A DNA stretch of 13,451 bases from contig JAUZPX010000047.1 in assembly GCA_030705695.1 (NCBI GenBank), positions 1 through 13,451 on the forward strand, written 5' to 3'. Below, one piece after another: positions 6,601 through 13,117 of the stretch (position 1 is its first letter; each line of letters starts with the position of its first letter). The DNA comes from Bacillota bacterium. GTDB taxonomy: Bacteria > Bacillota > Clostridia > Oscillospirales > Acutalibacteraceae. The notes under the pieces were generated by a model that did not search any database, was not told the origin of the DNA, and saw only the letters and a program-made list of their open reading frames with translations. The position numbers and the translations under genes were made by a program.

Positions 6601-6664
6601 TAATGTTAACTTGTTAAAATGTTGAAAACTTTTTCCATATTTTTTAACAATAAACTCACATAAT
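6596..6664 (+). repeat. Direct repeat TCACATAAT, 60 bp apart
   Basis: The 9-mer TCACATAAT occurs at 6596-6604 and again at 6656-6664, exactly 60 bp apart. In both copies it extends a CACA-type box end into TAAT. This could be part of a non-canonical initiator-binding array or chance in AT-rich DNA. Confidence 0.35.
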
Positions 6665-6706
6665 CAAGTATTCAATTTTCTAAGTAGATTTCAAGAAATT
6701 TTAACT

Positions 6707-6748
6707 GTTTCAACAAATCCTTACCCCCTACTAATACTACTAAAATAA
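6707..6748 (+). other. Probable DnaA-trio unwinding element
   Basis: A box-like GTTTCAACA (6707-6715) is followed by AATCC, a C5 cluster (6724-6728) and the triplets CTA CTA ATA CTA CTA (6728-6742), then A/T-rich DNA. On the complementary strand this reads 3'-GAT GAT TAT GAT GAT. The order box, GC-rich spacer, trios, AT-rich DNA is that of the basal unwinding system described at the B. subtilis origin, where DnaA extends from a box onto single-stranded trios. The match is in layout and motif; the adjacent box is degenerate. Confidence 0.7.
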
Positions 6749-6750
6749 AA

Positions 6751-6763
6751 GTATGTATGTATG
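6751..6763. repeat. Short GTAT tandem repeat
   Basis: Three GTAT units plus a trailing G directly follow the trio element and precede the dnaN ribosome-binding site. It could be part of the easily melted segment; it may also simply be a small microsatellite prone to length change. Confidence 0.6.
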
Positions 6764-6801
6764 TTTATTTTTACTGATTATTTTTTTAAAGGATGATTTT
6801 T

Positions 6802-7908
6802 ATGAAAATTTCCTGCAACAAAAACGAATTATCTGAAGCTGTATCTGTTGTTCAGAGAGCAGTATCATCAAAAACGACTATTCCTGCTCTTGAAGGAATT
6901 CTTATTAAAGCTTATAATAATCAAATTACAGTTTCAGGTTATGATTTGGAACTTGGCATGACAACCTCTATTGAAGCAAATGTTGCAACAGAGGGAGAAA
7001 TTGTTGTTAATGCCGGTCTTTTTTATGATATTGTAAGAAAAATGCCGAACGAAATTATTAAAATTGAAACTGATGATCGCTTAATTATGTATATTTCAAG
7101 CGGACAAGCAGATTATCAAATTATCGGTATTTCAGCTAAAGAATATCCTGAAATTCCAACATTTGAACAGGAAGATAAGATAAAAATCAAAGCCGGCATA
7201 TTAAAAAATATGATTAGGCAAACTATTTTTGCTGTTTCAACAAATTTGGCTAAGCCGATATATACAGGCTCATTGTTTGAAATTGAAAAAAAGTCGATTA
7301 GAATAGTTTCTGTTGACGGCTATCGTATGGCTTTACGTCGTGAACAAATTGACAGTGACGTTTCAAGTAAGTTTGTTGTTCCGGCAAAAACACAGCATGA
7401 AATTATAAAATTCAATATTGACGATGAAAAAGAGATTGAACTTATTATCGGCAAACGTCATATTTCTTTTCAAATTGACGGATATAACGTTGTTTCACGG
7501 CTTATTGAAGGAACATATCTGGATTATGAGGCTACGATTCCAAAAAACTGTAAAACACATCTTACAGTAAAAACAAAAAGCCTTATTGAAAGCGTTGACC
7601 GTATGGCTTTGCTTGCAGGTGATAAAATTCAAAGCCCTGTCCGCTGTAAAATAGGTGATGATCAAATTAATCTTTCATGCAATACGTCTGTAGGTCGAGC
7701 CAAAGACGTTTTAAATGTAAATATTTCTGGTGAACCTGTTGAAATAGGATTTAACTACAGATATTTGCTTGATGCATTAAAAAATTCAGATACCGACGAA
7801 GTTGAGCTTGAACTTTCTGGAGCACTTTCTCCGATGAATATTAAACCTGTTAGCGGTGATGCATTTCTGTTTTTGGTCGTTCCTATGAGGTTAAGTGATG
7901 AAAACTGA
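6802..7908 (+). CDS. dnaN: DNA polymerase III beta subunit (sliding clamp)
   Basis: This homodimeric ring tethers the replicative polymerase and other partners to DNA. It has 368 residues, the usual length, in three repeated clamp folds (about 1-120, 125-245 and 248-368). MKISCNKNELSEAVSVVQRAV opens domain 1. VDGYRMALRR lies in domain 2. VVPMRL near the C terminus is the family's conserved end, near the partner-binding pocket. I choose ATG at 6802, 8 nt after AAGGA, rather than the ATG three codons earlier (6793), which overlaps that site. The last 11 bp overlap yaaA, so the genes are translationally coupled. Confidence 0.97.
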   Translation: MKISCNKNELSEAVSVVQRAVSSKTTIPALEGILIKAYNNQITVSGYDLELGMTTSIEANVATEGEIVVNAGLFYDIVRKMPNEIIKIETDDRLIMYISSGQADYQIIGISAKEYPEIPTFEQEDKIKIKAGILKNMIRQTIFAVSTNLAKPIYTGSLFEIEKKSIRIVSVDGYRMALRREQIDSDVSSKFVVPAKTQHEIIKFNIDDEKEIELIIGKRHISFQIDGYNVVSRLIEGTYLDYEATIPKNCKTHLTVKTKSLIESVDRMALLAGDKIQSPVRCKIGDDQINLSCNTSVGRAKDVLNVNISGEPVEIGFNYRYLLDALKNSDTDEVELELSGALSPMNIKPVSGDAFLFLVVPMRLSDEN

Positions 7909-8122
7909 GATAATTGAGATAAACACTGAATTTATTAGACTTGACGCATTGTTAAAGCTTTCTGGAATTGCCGAAACGGGCGGACACGCTAAAGTTATGA
8001 TTCAAAACGGCGAAGTTAAAGTAAACGGTGAAATTTGTACAATGCGTGGCAAAAAAATGCGTCACGGAGACAAAGCTTCCACTCAAAATGCATCCGCAGA
8101 GGTGTGCGTAATTGATCGTTAG
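7898..8122 (+). CDS. yaaA: YaaA, small S4-domain RNA-binding protein
   Basis: This 74-residue protein is a single S4-like RNA-binding domain, conserved between dnaN and recF in Firmicutes. The B. subtilis homologue has been linked to 50S ribosome assembly. FIRLDALLKLSGIAETGGHAK, then VKVNGEICTMRGKKMRHGD, matches the family core. ATG at 7898 is preferred over the adjacent GTG at 7895, with GAGG 7 nt upstream. It overlaps dnaN by 11 bp and recF by 11 bp, so it is tightly embedded in the operon. The C-terminal ~12 residues diverge from the family. Confidence 0.9.
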   Translation: MKTEIIEINTEFIRLDALLKLSGIAETGGHAKVMIQNGEVKVNGEICTMRGKKMRHGDKASTQNASAEVCVIDR

Positions 8123-9209
8123 AAAATTGTTATTTGAAAATTTCAGAAATTTAGAAACAAATTTCATTGAGCCTAAAGACGGCGTAAATGTTATTTACGG
8201 ACAAAATGCTCAAGGAAAAACAAATCTGCTGGAGTCTCTTTGGCTTTTCAGCGGAAATCGTTCTTTTCGAGGAGCACGTGACAGCGAACTTATTGCTTTT
8301 GGAAAAGACCAAGCTAAAATTTCCCTTGATTTTTTAAGCGAAAACAGGGAACAAAACGCCGAGATAATTGTTTCAAACAGCAAAAAAGAGTATTTTCTTA
8401 ATAAAGTCTGTAAAAATTCCGCAAGTGATATTTCAGAAGCATTCAGCGCAGTTGTATTTTCACCTGAGCATCTTACTCTTGTAAAAGGCGGTCCTGCCGA
8501 AAGAAGAAAATTTCTTGATATTGCAATTTTTCAAAACAAACGCAAATACTCATTTGCATTAACAAAATACAATCAAACGTTAACCCAGCGAAATGCTCTT
8601 TTAAAAGATATTCTTTATCACAGCGAGCTTTTAGGTACGCTTGAAATATGGGATGACAGGCTTGCAACATTCGGCTCTTATATTATTAAAGAGCGTCTGG
8701 ATTATATAAATAATCTTAATAAAACCGCAAAACAGTTTCACAGTGGAATTTCAGGCGGAAAAGAGGAGCTTGAACTCTCTTATTCAGAAAGTTACGTTGA
8801 TGATGTTGAATCAATAAAAAAAGCAATTCTTGAAAATTTAATTAAATCCCGCAAAGATGACTTAAACGACCGTTATACAAATATTGGACCTCATAGAGAA
8901 GACCTTGAAATTACCGTTAACGGACTTAAAGCCAGAACATTTGCGTCACAAGGACAGCAGCGTTCGGCTGTGCTATCTCTTAAACTTAGCGAAGCTTCTA
9001 TTCTGAACGAAACTATTGGTGAAAAGCCAGTAATTCTTTTGGATGACGTTTTAAGCGAGCTTGATAATGAACGTCAAGATTTTCTGCTAAATCATTTATG
9101 CGGATGGCAGGTTTTTGTTACCTGCTGTGAAGAAAGCAGTAAAGAGCATTTAAAAAACGGCAGAAAATTTATTGTTAATAATGGAAAAATTTCAGAAATA
9201 AACGGGTAA
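8112..9209 (+). CDS. recF: RecF, DNA gap repair and recombination ATPase
   Basis: This 365-residue SMC-like ATPase loads RecA on gapped DNA with RecO and RecR. It opens with IVRKLLFENFRNLE, followed by Walker A GQNAQGKTN (30-38). Next comes FSPEHLTLVKGGPAERRKFLD, a RecF family block (about 116-136), then the ABC signature SQGQQRS (279-285) and Walker B VILLDDVLSELD (307-318). The start is TTG at 8112, with GAGGTG 7 nt upstream; no better in-frame start exists before the conserved N terminus. It overlaps the end of yaaA. remB starts 5 nt after its stop. Confidence 0.96.
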   Translation: MIVRKLLFENFRNLETNFIEPKDGVNVIYGQNAQGKTNLLESLWLFSGNRSFRGARDSELIAFGKDQAKISLDFLSENREQNAEIIVSNSKKEYFLNKVCKNSASDISEAFSAVVFSPEHLTLVKGGPAERRKFLDIAIFQNKRKYSFALTKYNQTLTQRNALLKDILYHSELLGTLEIWDDRLATFGSYIIKERLDYINNLNKTAKQFHSGISGGKEELELSYSESYVDDVESIKKAILENLIKSRKDDLNDRYTNIGPHREDLEITVNGLKARTFASQGQQRSAVLSLKLSEASILNETIGEKPVILLDDVLSELDNERQDFLLNHLCGWQVFVTCCEESSKEHLKNGRKFIVNNGKISEING

Positions 9210-9214
9210 AATAT

Positions 9215-9481
9215 ATGTATCTTCATTTGGGCGCAGATTGCGTAATTCAAACGAAAAACATTATCGGTATTTTTGATCTTGATACTACTACGATTGAAAA
9301 ATCAACAAGAAAATTTCTTACAAGTGCCGAAAAAAACGGTTGTGTAGAGACTGTTTCTTTTGACCTTCCGAAATCGTTTATTTTATGTGTTGATCAAAAC
9401 GATAAAGAAGATTCAAAAATATATATAAGTCAATTGAACCCCAGAACGCTTCAGAAGCGAAAAAAACGATCTCTTCTATGA
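9215..9481 (+). CDS. remB: RemB/YaaB, DUF370 family protein
   Basis: This 88-residue protein of the DUF370 (RemA/RemB) family occupies the same place, after recF and before gyrB, as B. subtilis yaaB (remB). MYLHLGADCVIQTKNIIGIF, then DLDTTTIEKSTRKFL and DLPKSFILCV, are the family blocks. RemA-type proteins are DNA-binding regulators of biofilm genes in Bacillus; the role of RemB-type proteins elsewhere is unclear. The ribosome-binding site is poor (only ACGGG about 9 nt upstream), so translation probably depends on coupling with recF. The tail is basic (KRKKRS). Confidence 0.88.
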   Translation: MYLHLGADCVIQTKNIIGIFDLDTTTIEKSTRKFLTSAEKNGCVETVSFDLPKSFILCVDQNDKEDSKIYISQLNPRTLQKRKKRSLL

Positions 9482-9494
9482 AAGGAAATCATAA

Positions 9495-10031
9495 ATGAAA
9501 TTACCGACATGCCCTTATTGCGGAAAATCTCTCTCTTATTTTGAAGCTTTGATGGAAAAAGACGGTTTTGCGCATAAATGCAGAAGATGCTCAAAACTTT
9601 CTAATATTTTTGTTTCAAAAAATTTGTTTAGGATTTTTCAAGCAATACTTGCACTAACGATAATTTATGTGGTTCTTTACATCATTTTTGGCTATAAAGA
9701 TTCAATTATTGGCTTTATAATCGTATTTATACCGTATTTGATTTTTTATGCACTGAGCCCGTATTATGTAAGATTAACTCCGCAAAAAAACATGCCGGGA
9801 AAAGTTAAGCAAATAACAGGGGACGATATTTCAATTGATTCTATTCCTCAAGGCTCTACAAGAGTAATGCCAAAGCTTTCAAATAATAAACCAAGAAGCA
9901 ATGTATCTTTCGATAATACAACGATTGTCAATAACCGCGATCTTCATTCTAACAGGCGTAGAAGCCAACCGCCAATGAAAGAAAATAGTGAAAAATATCT
10001 TAATATTGATAGCATTGAAGATTTTGATTAA
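9495..10031 (+). CDS. Zinc-ribbon membrane protein, first of two paralogues
   Basis: This 178-residue protein has no assigned function. An N-terminal zinc ribbon (CPYC at 6-9 and CRRC at 29-32, with 19 residues between the pairs) is followed by two membrane helices (about 47-67 and 71-90). A polar, probably disordered tail of about 80 residues ends in acidic DSIEDFD. The layout resembles the small CxxC-20-CxxC membrane proteins known from Firmicutes. AAAGGA lies 8 nt before the ATG and only 13 nt separate it from remB, so it is part of the same operon. The next gene is a shorter paralogue. Confidence 0.8.
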   Translation: MKLPTCPYCGKSLSYFEALMEKDGFAHKCRRCSKLSNIFVSKNLFRIFQAILALTIIYVVLYIIFGYKDSIIGFIIVFIPYLIFYALSPYYVRLTPQKNMPGKVKQITGDDISIDSIPQGSTRVMPKLSNNKPRSNVSFDNTTIVNNRDLHSNRRRSQPPMKENSEKYLNIDSIEDFD

Positions 10032-10043
10032 GGAAATAAAATC

Positions 10044-10349
10044 ATGTTTAAATTGCCAACCTGTCCGCATTGTAATTCAGTCTATTATTATAAAGACATA
10101 AAAAAAGCACTCAAACAAAAAGAAAATACGTGTAATCATTGTAAGAAAAAATTTTTTGCAACAAACAAAGCGGGCAAAGCAATTATTATTACGGCTGATA
10201 TAATTATTATTTTACCTTTAGATTATTTTTTGTTCAGCATTATCCCGAACGGTCCGCTTATTCCTGTTTTTATTATAACTATTTTACTTATTTCCGTTTC
10301 ATTTTTACTGTTCCCATTTACAGCTAAGTTTAAAAAAAGCAGTACATAA
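10044..10349 (+). CDS. Zinc-ribbon membrane protein, second of two paralogues
   Basis: This 101-residue protein of unknown function is related to the gene before it. Both start with (F)KLPTCP-C, and the second cysteine pair CNHC (30-33) again follows 19 residues after the first (CPHC, 7-10). Two membrane helices span about 46-66 and 72-93. The long polar tail of its neighbour is missing; it ends in a short basic KFKKSST. TAAGGA overlaps the preceding stop codon, 9 nt before the ATG, so the pair is co-translated. The similarity suggests a tandem duplication followed by divergence. Confidence 0.78.
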   Translation: MFKLPTCPHCNSVYYYKDIKKALKQKENTCNHCKKKFFATNKAGKAIIITADIIIILPLDYFLFSIIPNGPLIPVFIITILLISVSFLLFPFTAKFKKSST

Positions 10350-10445
10350 CAAGCTTAATATTTTTCCCTAAGCAACAGAAGAAGTATCAATCAACACAAC
10401 GTCAACCAAGTTGATCTAGGATTTTTATAAACGGAGGAAAATTAC
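10350..10445 (+). promoter_or_regulatory. gyrB leader with small alternative hairpins
   Basis: This 96-bp gap contains TCAAC / GTTGA (10402-10406 with 10410-10414) and an alternative pairing of ATCAAC (10390-10395) with the same GTTGAT (10410-10415). The gyrB ribosome-binding site GGAGG is at 10433-10437. A TATAAA at 10426-10431 is too close to the start codon to be the main promoter. I found no convincing gyrB promoter or terminator. Confidence 0.35.
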
Positions 10446-12386
10446 TTGGATAATATCGACATTACAAAAACAACGCAAGAATACGGCGCAGAAGAAATAC
10501 AGGTTCTCGAAGGACTTGAGGCTGTTCGCAAACGCCCAGGTATGTATATCGGATCGACAGGCCCCAGAGGGCTTCATCATCTTGTTTACGAAATTGTAGA
10601 CAATGCAATTGATGAAGCACTTGCTGGCTATTGCGATAAAATTGAAGTATCCATTTTGCCTGGGGATATTATAAAAGTTACCGATAACGGTCGCGGTATC
10701 CCTGTAGGTATTCAGACTCAGACAGGGCTTTCTGCGGTAACTGTTGTATTTACGGTTCTTCATGCAGGCGGTAAATTCGGCGGCGGCGGGTATAAAGTTT
10801 CGGGAGGACTTCACGGTGTTGGTGCTTCCGTTGTTAATGCACTTTCTGAATGGCTGGAAGTAACTGTATACGATGGCGAAAACATTTACAAACAGCGCTT
10901 TGAAAAGGGAGACATTGTTTCGGATTTGGAAATTGTGGGCAAAACCGATAAAAAGGGTACTGAGGTACTTTTTAAATCCGACCCTGAGATTTTCAAAGAG
11001 TCTACAGTCTATGAATTCGACGTGCTTGAAACACGTCTGCGTGAGCAAGCATTTTTAAATGCCGGTATTCATATCGAACTTCGTGACGAACGTGACATTT
11101 CTAACATCATTTCGGAAAACTACAAGTACGAGGGCGGAATCGTAAGTTTTGTCGATTACATACACAAGAAAAAGTCTTTGGACGTTGTCCACGAGGATAT
11201 TATCTATTTCAGCACAAATGCAGAAGACGATACCTCCACAGTGGAAATCGCCATGCAGTATAACGAAAGCTACAACGAGCTTATCCTCAGCTTTGCAAAT
11301 AATATTCATACTACAGACGGCGGTACACATGAGGAGGGTTTCCGTCGTGCGCTGACTCGTGTTATGAACGATTACGCCCGTAAATTCAACATTTTAAAAG
11401 ATAACGACAAAAACCTTTCTGGCGAGGATGTCCGTGAGGGATTAACTGCAATTATCAGCGTTAAGCTTAAAGAAGCACAATTTGAAGGGCAGACAAAAGC
11501 CAAACTCGGAAATACTGAAATCCGCACAATCGTGGATAAGCTTATAGGCGAAAAACTGAGAACATTTTTAGAAGAAAACCCAAGCACAGCCCGTGCGATT
11601 TTCGATAAAGCCCTTGCAGCCTCACGTGCTCGTGAAGCGGCTCGTAAAGCCAAAGAGCTTGTTCGCCGTAAATCGGCGCTTGAAACAGCTTCATTGCCCG
11701 GGAAATTAGCAGACTGCCAATCACGTAACCCTGAAGAAACTGAAATCTACATCGTTGAGGGAGATTCCGCAGGCGGTTCCGCAAAAGGCGGAAGAGACAG
11801 ACGCTTTCAGGCAATTCTGCCGCTTTGGGGCAAAATGCTCAACGTCGAAAAGTCTCGGCTCGATAAAGTTTACGGTAATGACAAGCTCATGCCTGTAATT
11901 ACAGCGCTTGGTTCTGGTCTCGGTGACGAGTTTGACATTTCAAAGCTTCGTTACGGAAAAGTTATTATAATGGCAGATGCCGACGTCGACGGTTCTCATA
12001 TCCGCACACTTTTGCTTACATTCTTTTTCAGATTTATGCGTCCGCTTGTTTCAGAAGGGCACATTTATATTGCACAGCCTCCGCTATATCGCATAACAAA
12101 AGGTAAAGAGCATCATTACGCATACTCAGATCGTGAACGTGATGAGTTCTTGAAACAGCTTGAAGGTAAAACCGATATTCAGCGTTATAAAGGTCTCGGT
12201 GAAATGGACAAAGAGCAGTTATGGGAAACAACAATGAATCCCGAAACACGTACTATGCTTCGTGTTGAGCTTGAGGATGCTGCCGCTGCCGATGAAGTCT
12301 TTACGATATTAATGGGCGATAAAGTTGAGCCACGCCGTGAGTTTATCGAGAAAAACGCACGTTATGTTCAAAATTTAGATATTTAA
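10446..12386 (+). CDS. gyrB: DNA gyrase subunit B
   Basis: This is the ATPase subunit of DNA gyrase, which introduces negative supercoils together with GyrA. It has 646 residues. The GHKL ATPase domain shows EIVDNAIDEA (49-58), DNGRGIP (80-86) and GGLHGVG (120-126), with the switch lysine in GQTK (348-351). The TOPRIM domain shows EGDSAGGSA (438-446) and DADVDGSHI (511-519), followed by RYKGLGEM near 580-587. The start is TTG at 10446, with GGAGG 8 nt upstream. The quinolone-region motif reads PLWGKMLNVEK; Trp461 occupies the place of E. coli Lys447. The gene is visibly richer in G+C than dnaN or recF. Pairing with the downstream gyrA argues against ParE. Confidence 0.97.
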   Translation: MDNIDITKTTQEYGAEEIQVLEGLEAVRKRPGMYIGSTGPRGLHHLVYEIVDNAIDEALAGYCDKIEVSILPGDIIKVTDNGRGIPVGIQTQTGLSAVTVVFTVLHAGGKFGGGGYKVSGGLHGVGASVVNALSEWLEVTVYDGENIYKQRFEKGDIVSDLEIVGKTDKKGTEVLFKSDPEIFKESTVYEFDVLETRLREQAFLNAGIHIELRDERDISNIISENYKYEGGIVSFVDYIHKKKSLDVVHEDIIYFSTNAEDDTSTVEIAMQYNESYNELILSFANNIHTTDGGTHEEGFRRALTRVMNDYARKFNILKDNDKNLSGEDVREGLTAIISVKLKEAQFEGQTKAKLGNTEIRTIVDKLIGEKLRTFLEENPSTARAIFDKALAASRAREAARKAKELVRRKSALETASLPGKLADCQSRNPEETEIYIVEGDSAGGSAKGGRDRRFQAILPLWGKMLNVEKSRLDKVYGNDKLMPVITALGSGLGDEFDISKLRYGKVIIMADADVDGSHIRTLLLTFFFRFMRPLVSEGHIYIAQPPLYRITKGKEHHYAYSDRERDEFLKQLEGKTDIQRYKGLGEMDKEQLWETTMNPETRTMLRVELEDAAAADEVFTILMGDKVEPRREFIEKNARYVQNLDI

Positions 12387-12404
12387 ATTATCTCAAAGAT
12401 AATT
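12386..12404. other. AT-rich hairpin directly after gyrB
   Basis: AATTATCT-CAA-AGATAATT forms a perfect 8-bp stem with a 3-nt loop and begins at the last base of the gyrB stop codon. It is weak in G+C and has no T tract, so I do not call it a terminator. It may stabilise the mRNA end or be an operator-like dyad. Confidence 0.4.
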
Positions 12405-12419
12405 ATCGGATGTGAAAAG

Positions 12420-12998
12420 ATGGAAAATGAAAATTACGACTTAGCAAATTTTGAAGAGGAGAAAGACTCCAAATCAAAAGAAGAAAACGTAGACGATAAT
12501 AGTATCTTTTTAAGCTATAAGCTTACGCAGGAAGAAGCACTTACTTGTTTGCAGCATGCAAAAATCTTTAAAACGAACGGACGAAGAGCTCAGATTCAAA
12601 CTGCAATACTTGGAATTATTGCGATTTTGTTTTTTGCAAGCTATATTTACGCACATGATGTGAATACACTTGTATTCGGTATTGTCGCGCTCGTTGTAAT
12701 CGCTGGAATTTGGATAGTTCCCAAAGTATATATTAAAAAATTGGCGCATGAAAATGCCAATGGTCCGCAAATTACAATTAGGATTTATCCTGAATATATT
12801 GCTGTTTTGAATGATGCCGACGAACCTCATCTTCCACTTAACGAAGAAACCCGTGTGCTTTGCTTAAACGATTTATTTATATTATTTACAGGGAAAAGCC
12901 AGCTTTTTGCAATCCCGAAAAGAATAATTACACCTGAAAAATTTGACGAAATACAGAAGATTTTAACATCACATACCCGACCTTATGAAGAAGATTGA
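12420..12998 (+). CDS. YcxB-like membrane protein
   Basis: This 192-residue protein lies between gyrB and gyrA. A polar acidic N terminus (about 1-30, many Glu, Asp and Lys) is followed by a short soluble segment, then two membrane helices (about 61-78 and 82-102). A C-terminal globular domain of about 80 residues ends LFAIPKRIITPEKFDEIQKIL, which resembles the YcxB-type C-terminal domain (compare the PKR-x-F...F pattern). The function of that family is unknown. The ribosome-binding site is weak (GGATG, 7 nt from ATG), 33 nt after gyrB. Its presence between the gyrase subunits suggests shared transcription, not a role in supercoiling. Confidence 0.7.
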   Translation: MENENYDLANFEEEKDSKSKEENVDDNSIFLSYKLTQEEALTCLQHAKIFKTNGRRAQIQTAILGIIAILFFASYIYAHDVNTLVFGIVALVVIAGIWIVPKVYIKKLAHENANGPQITIRIYPEYIAVLNDADEPHLPLNEETRVLCLNDLFILFTGKSQLFAIPKRIITPEKFDEIQKILTSHTRPYEED

Positions 12999-13008
12999 AA
13001 ACAAACTC

Positions 13009-13059
13009 TTCTTTGCAAAGAAAGTACAGCAAAATAATTGTTGTACAAAACTTGCGCAA
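13009..13059 (+). promoter_or_regulatory. Three palindromes in the gyrA leader
   Basis: In 51 bp lie TTCTTTGCAAAGAA (13009-13022, a perfect 14-bp palindrome), a 9-bp hairpin GTACAGCAA / TTGTTGTAC with loop AATAA and one G-U (13024-13032 with 13038-13046), and TTGCGCAA (13052-13059). No T tract follows on the plus strand, so a terminator is unlikely. They could be operator sites, or RNA structure affecting gyrA. I could not identify a clear gyrA promoter in this 119-bp gap. Confidence 0.45.
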
Positions 13060-13117
13060 CGGAAGATGACAAGGATTTTTACGATAGCTTTCACTTAGAA
13101 AGGAATGTTCAAATTTA

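Larger units (their letters stand above)
6552..6801. other. oriC: dnaA-dnaN intergenic region, probable oriC
   Basis: This 250-bp AT-rich non-coding stretch lies directly after dnaA, the usual place for the unwinding site in Firmicutes. It contains two adjacent DnaA-box-like 9-mers, further TTTCAACA motifs, a C5 cluster and CTA-type triplets (listed separately). The genes diverge from this neighbourhood, minus strand to the left and plus strand to the right, as expected for an origin. I see no intrinsic terminator after dnaA and no convincing separate dnaN promoter. Confidence 0.75.

Noticed and set aside
6793..6801. ATG three codons upstream in dnaN
   Set aside because: It overlaps the AAAGGA ribosome-binding site, and the conserved family N terminus MKIS begins at the ATG at 6802.
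10425..11048. A 207-residue open frame on the minus strand
   Set aside because: It lies wholly antisense to gyrB and its leader, has low-complexity composition (many Phe, Asn and Ser), and no ribosome-binding site. It is a shadow of the conserved gene.
12386..12404. Intrinsic terminator after gyrB
   Set aside because: The stem is almost all A-T and no T tract follows.
12510..12830. A 106-residue minus-strand open frame
   Set aside because: It is antisense to the YcxB-like gene, has no family resemblance and no ribosome-binding site.
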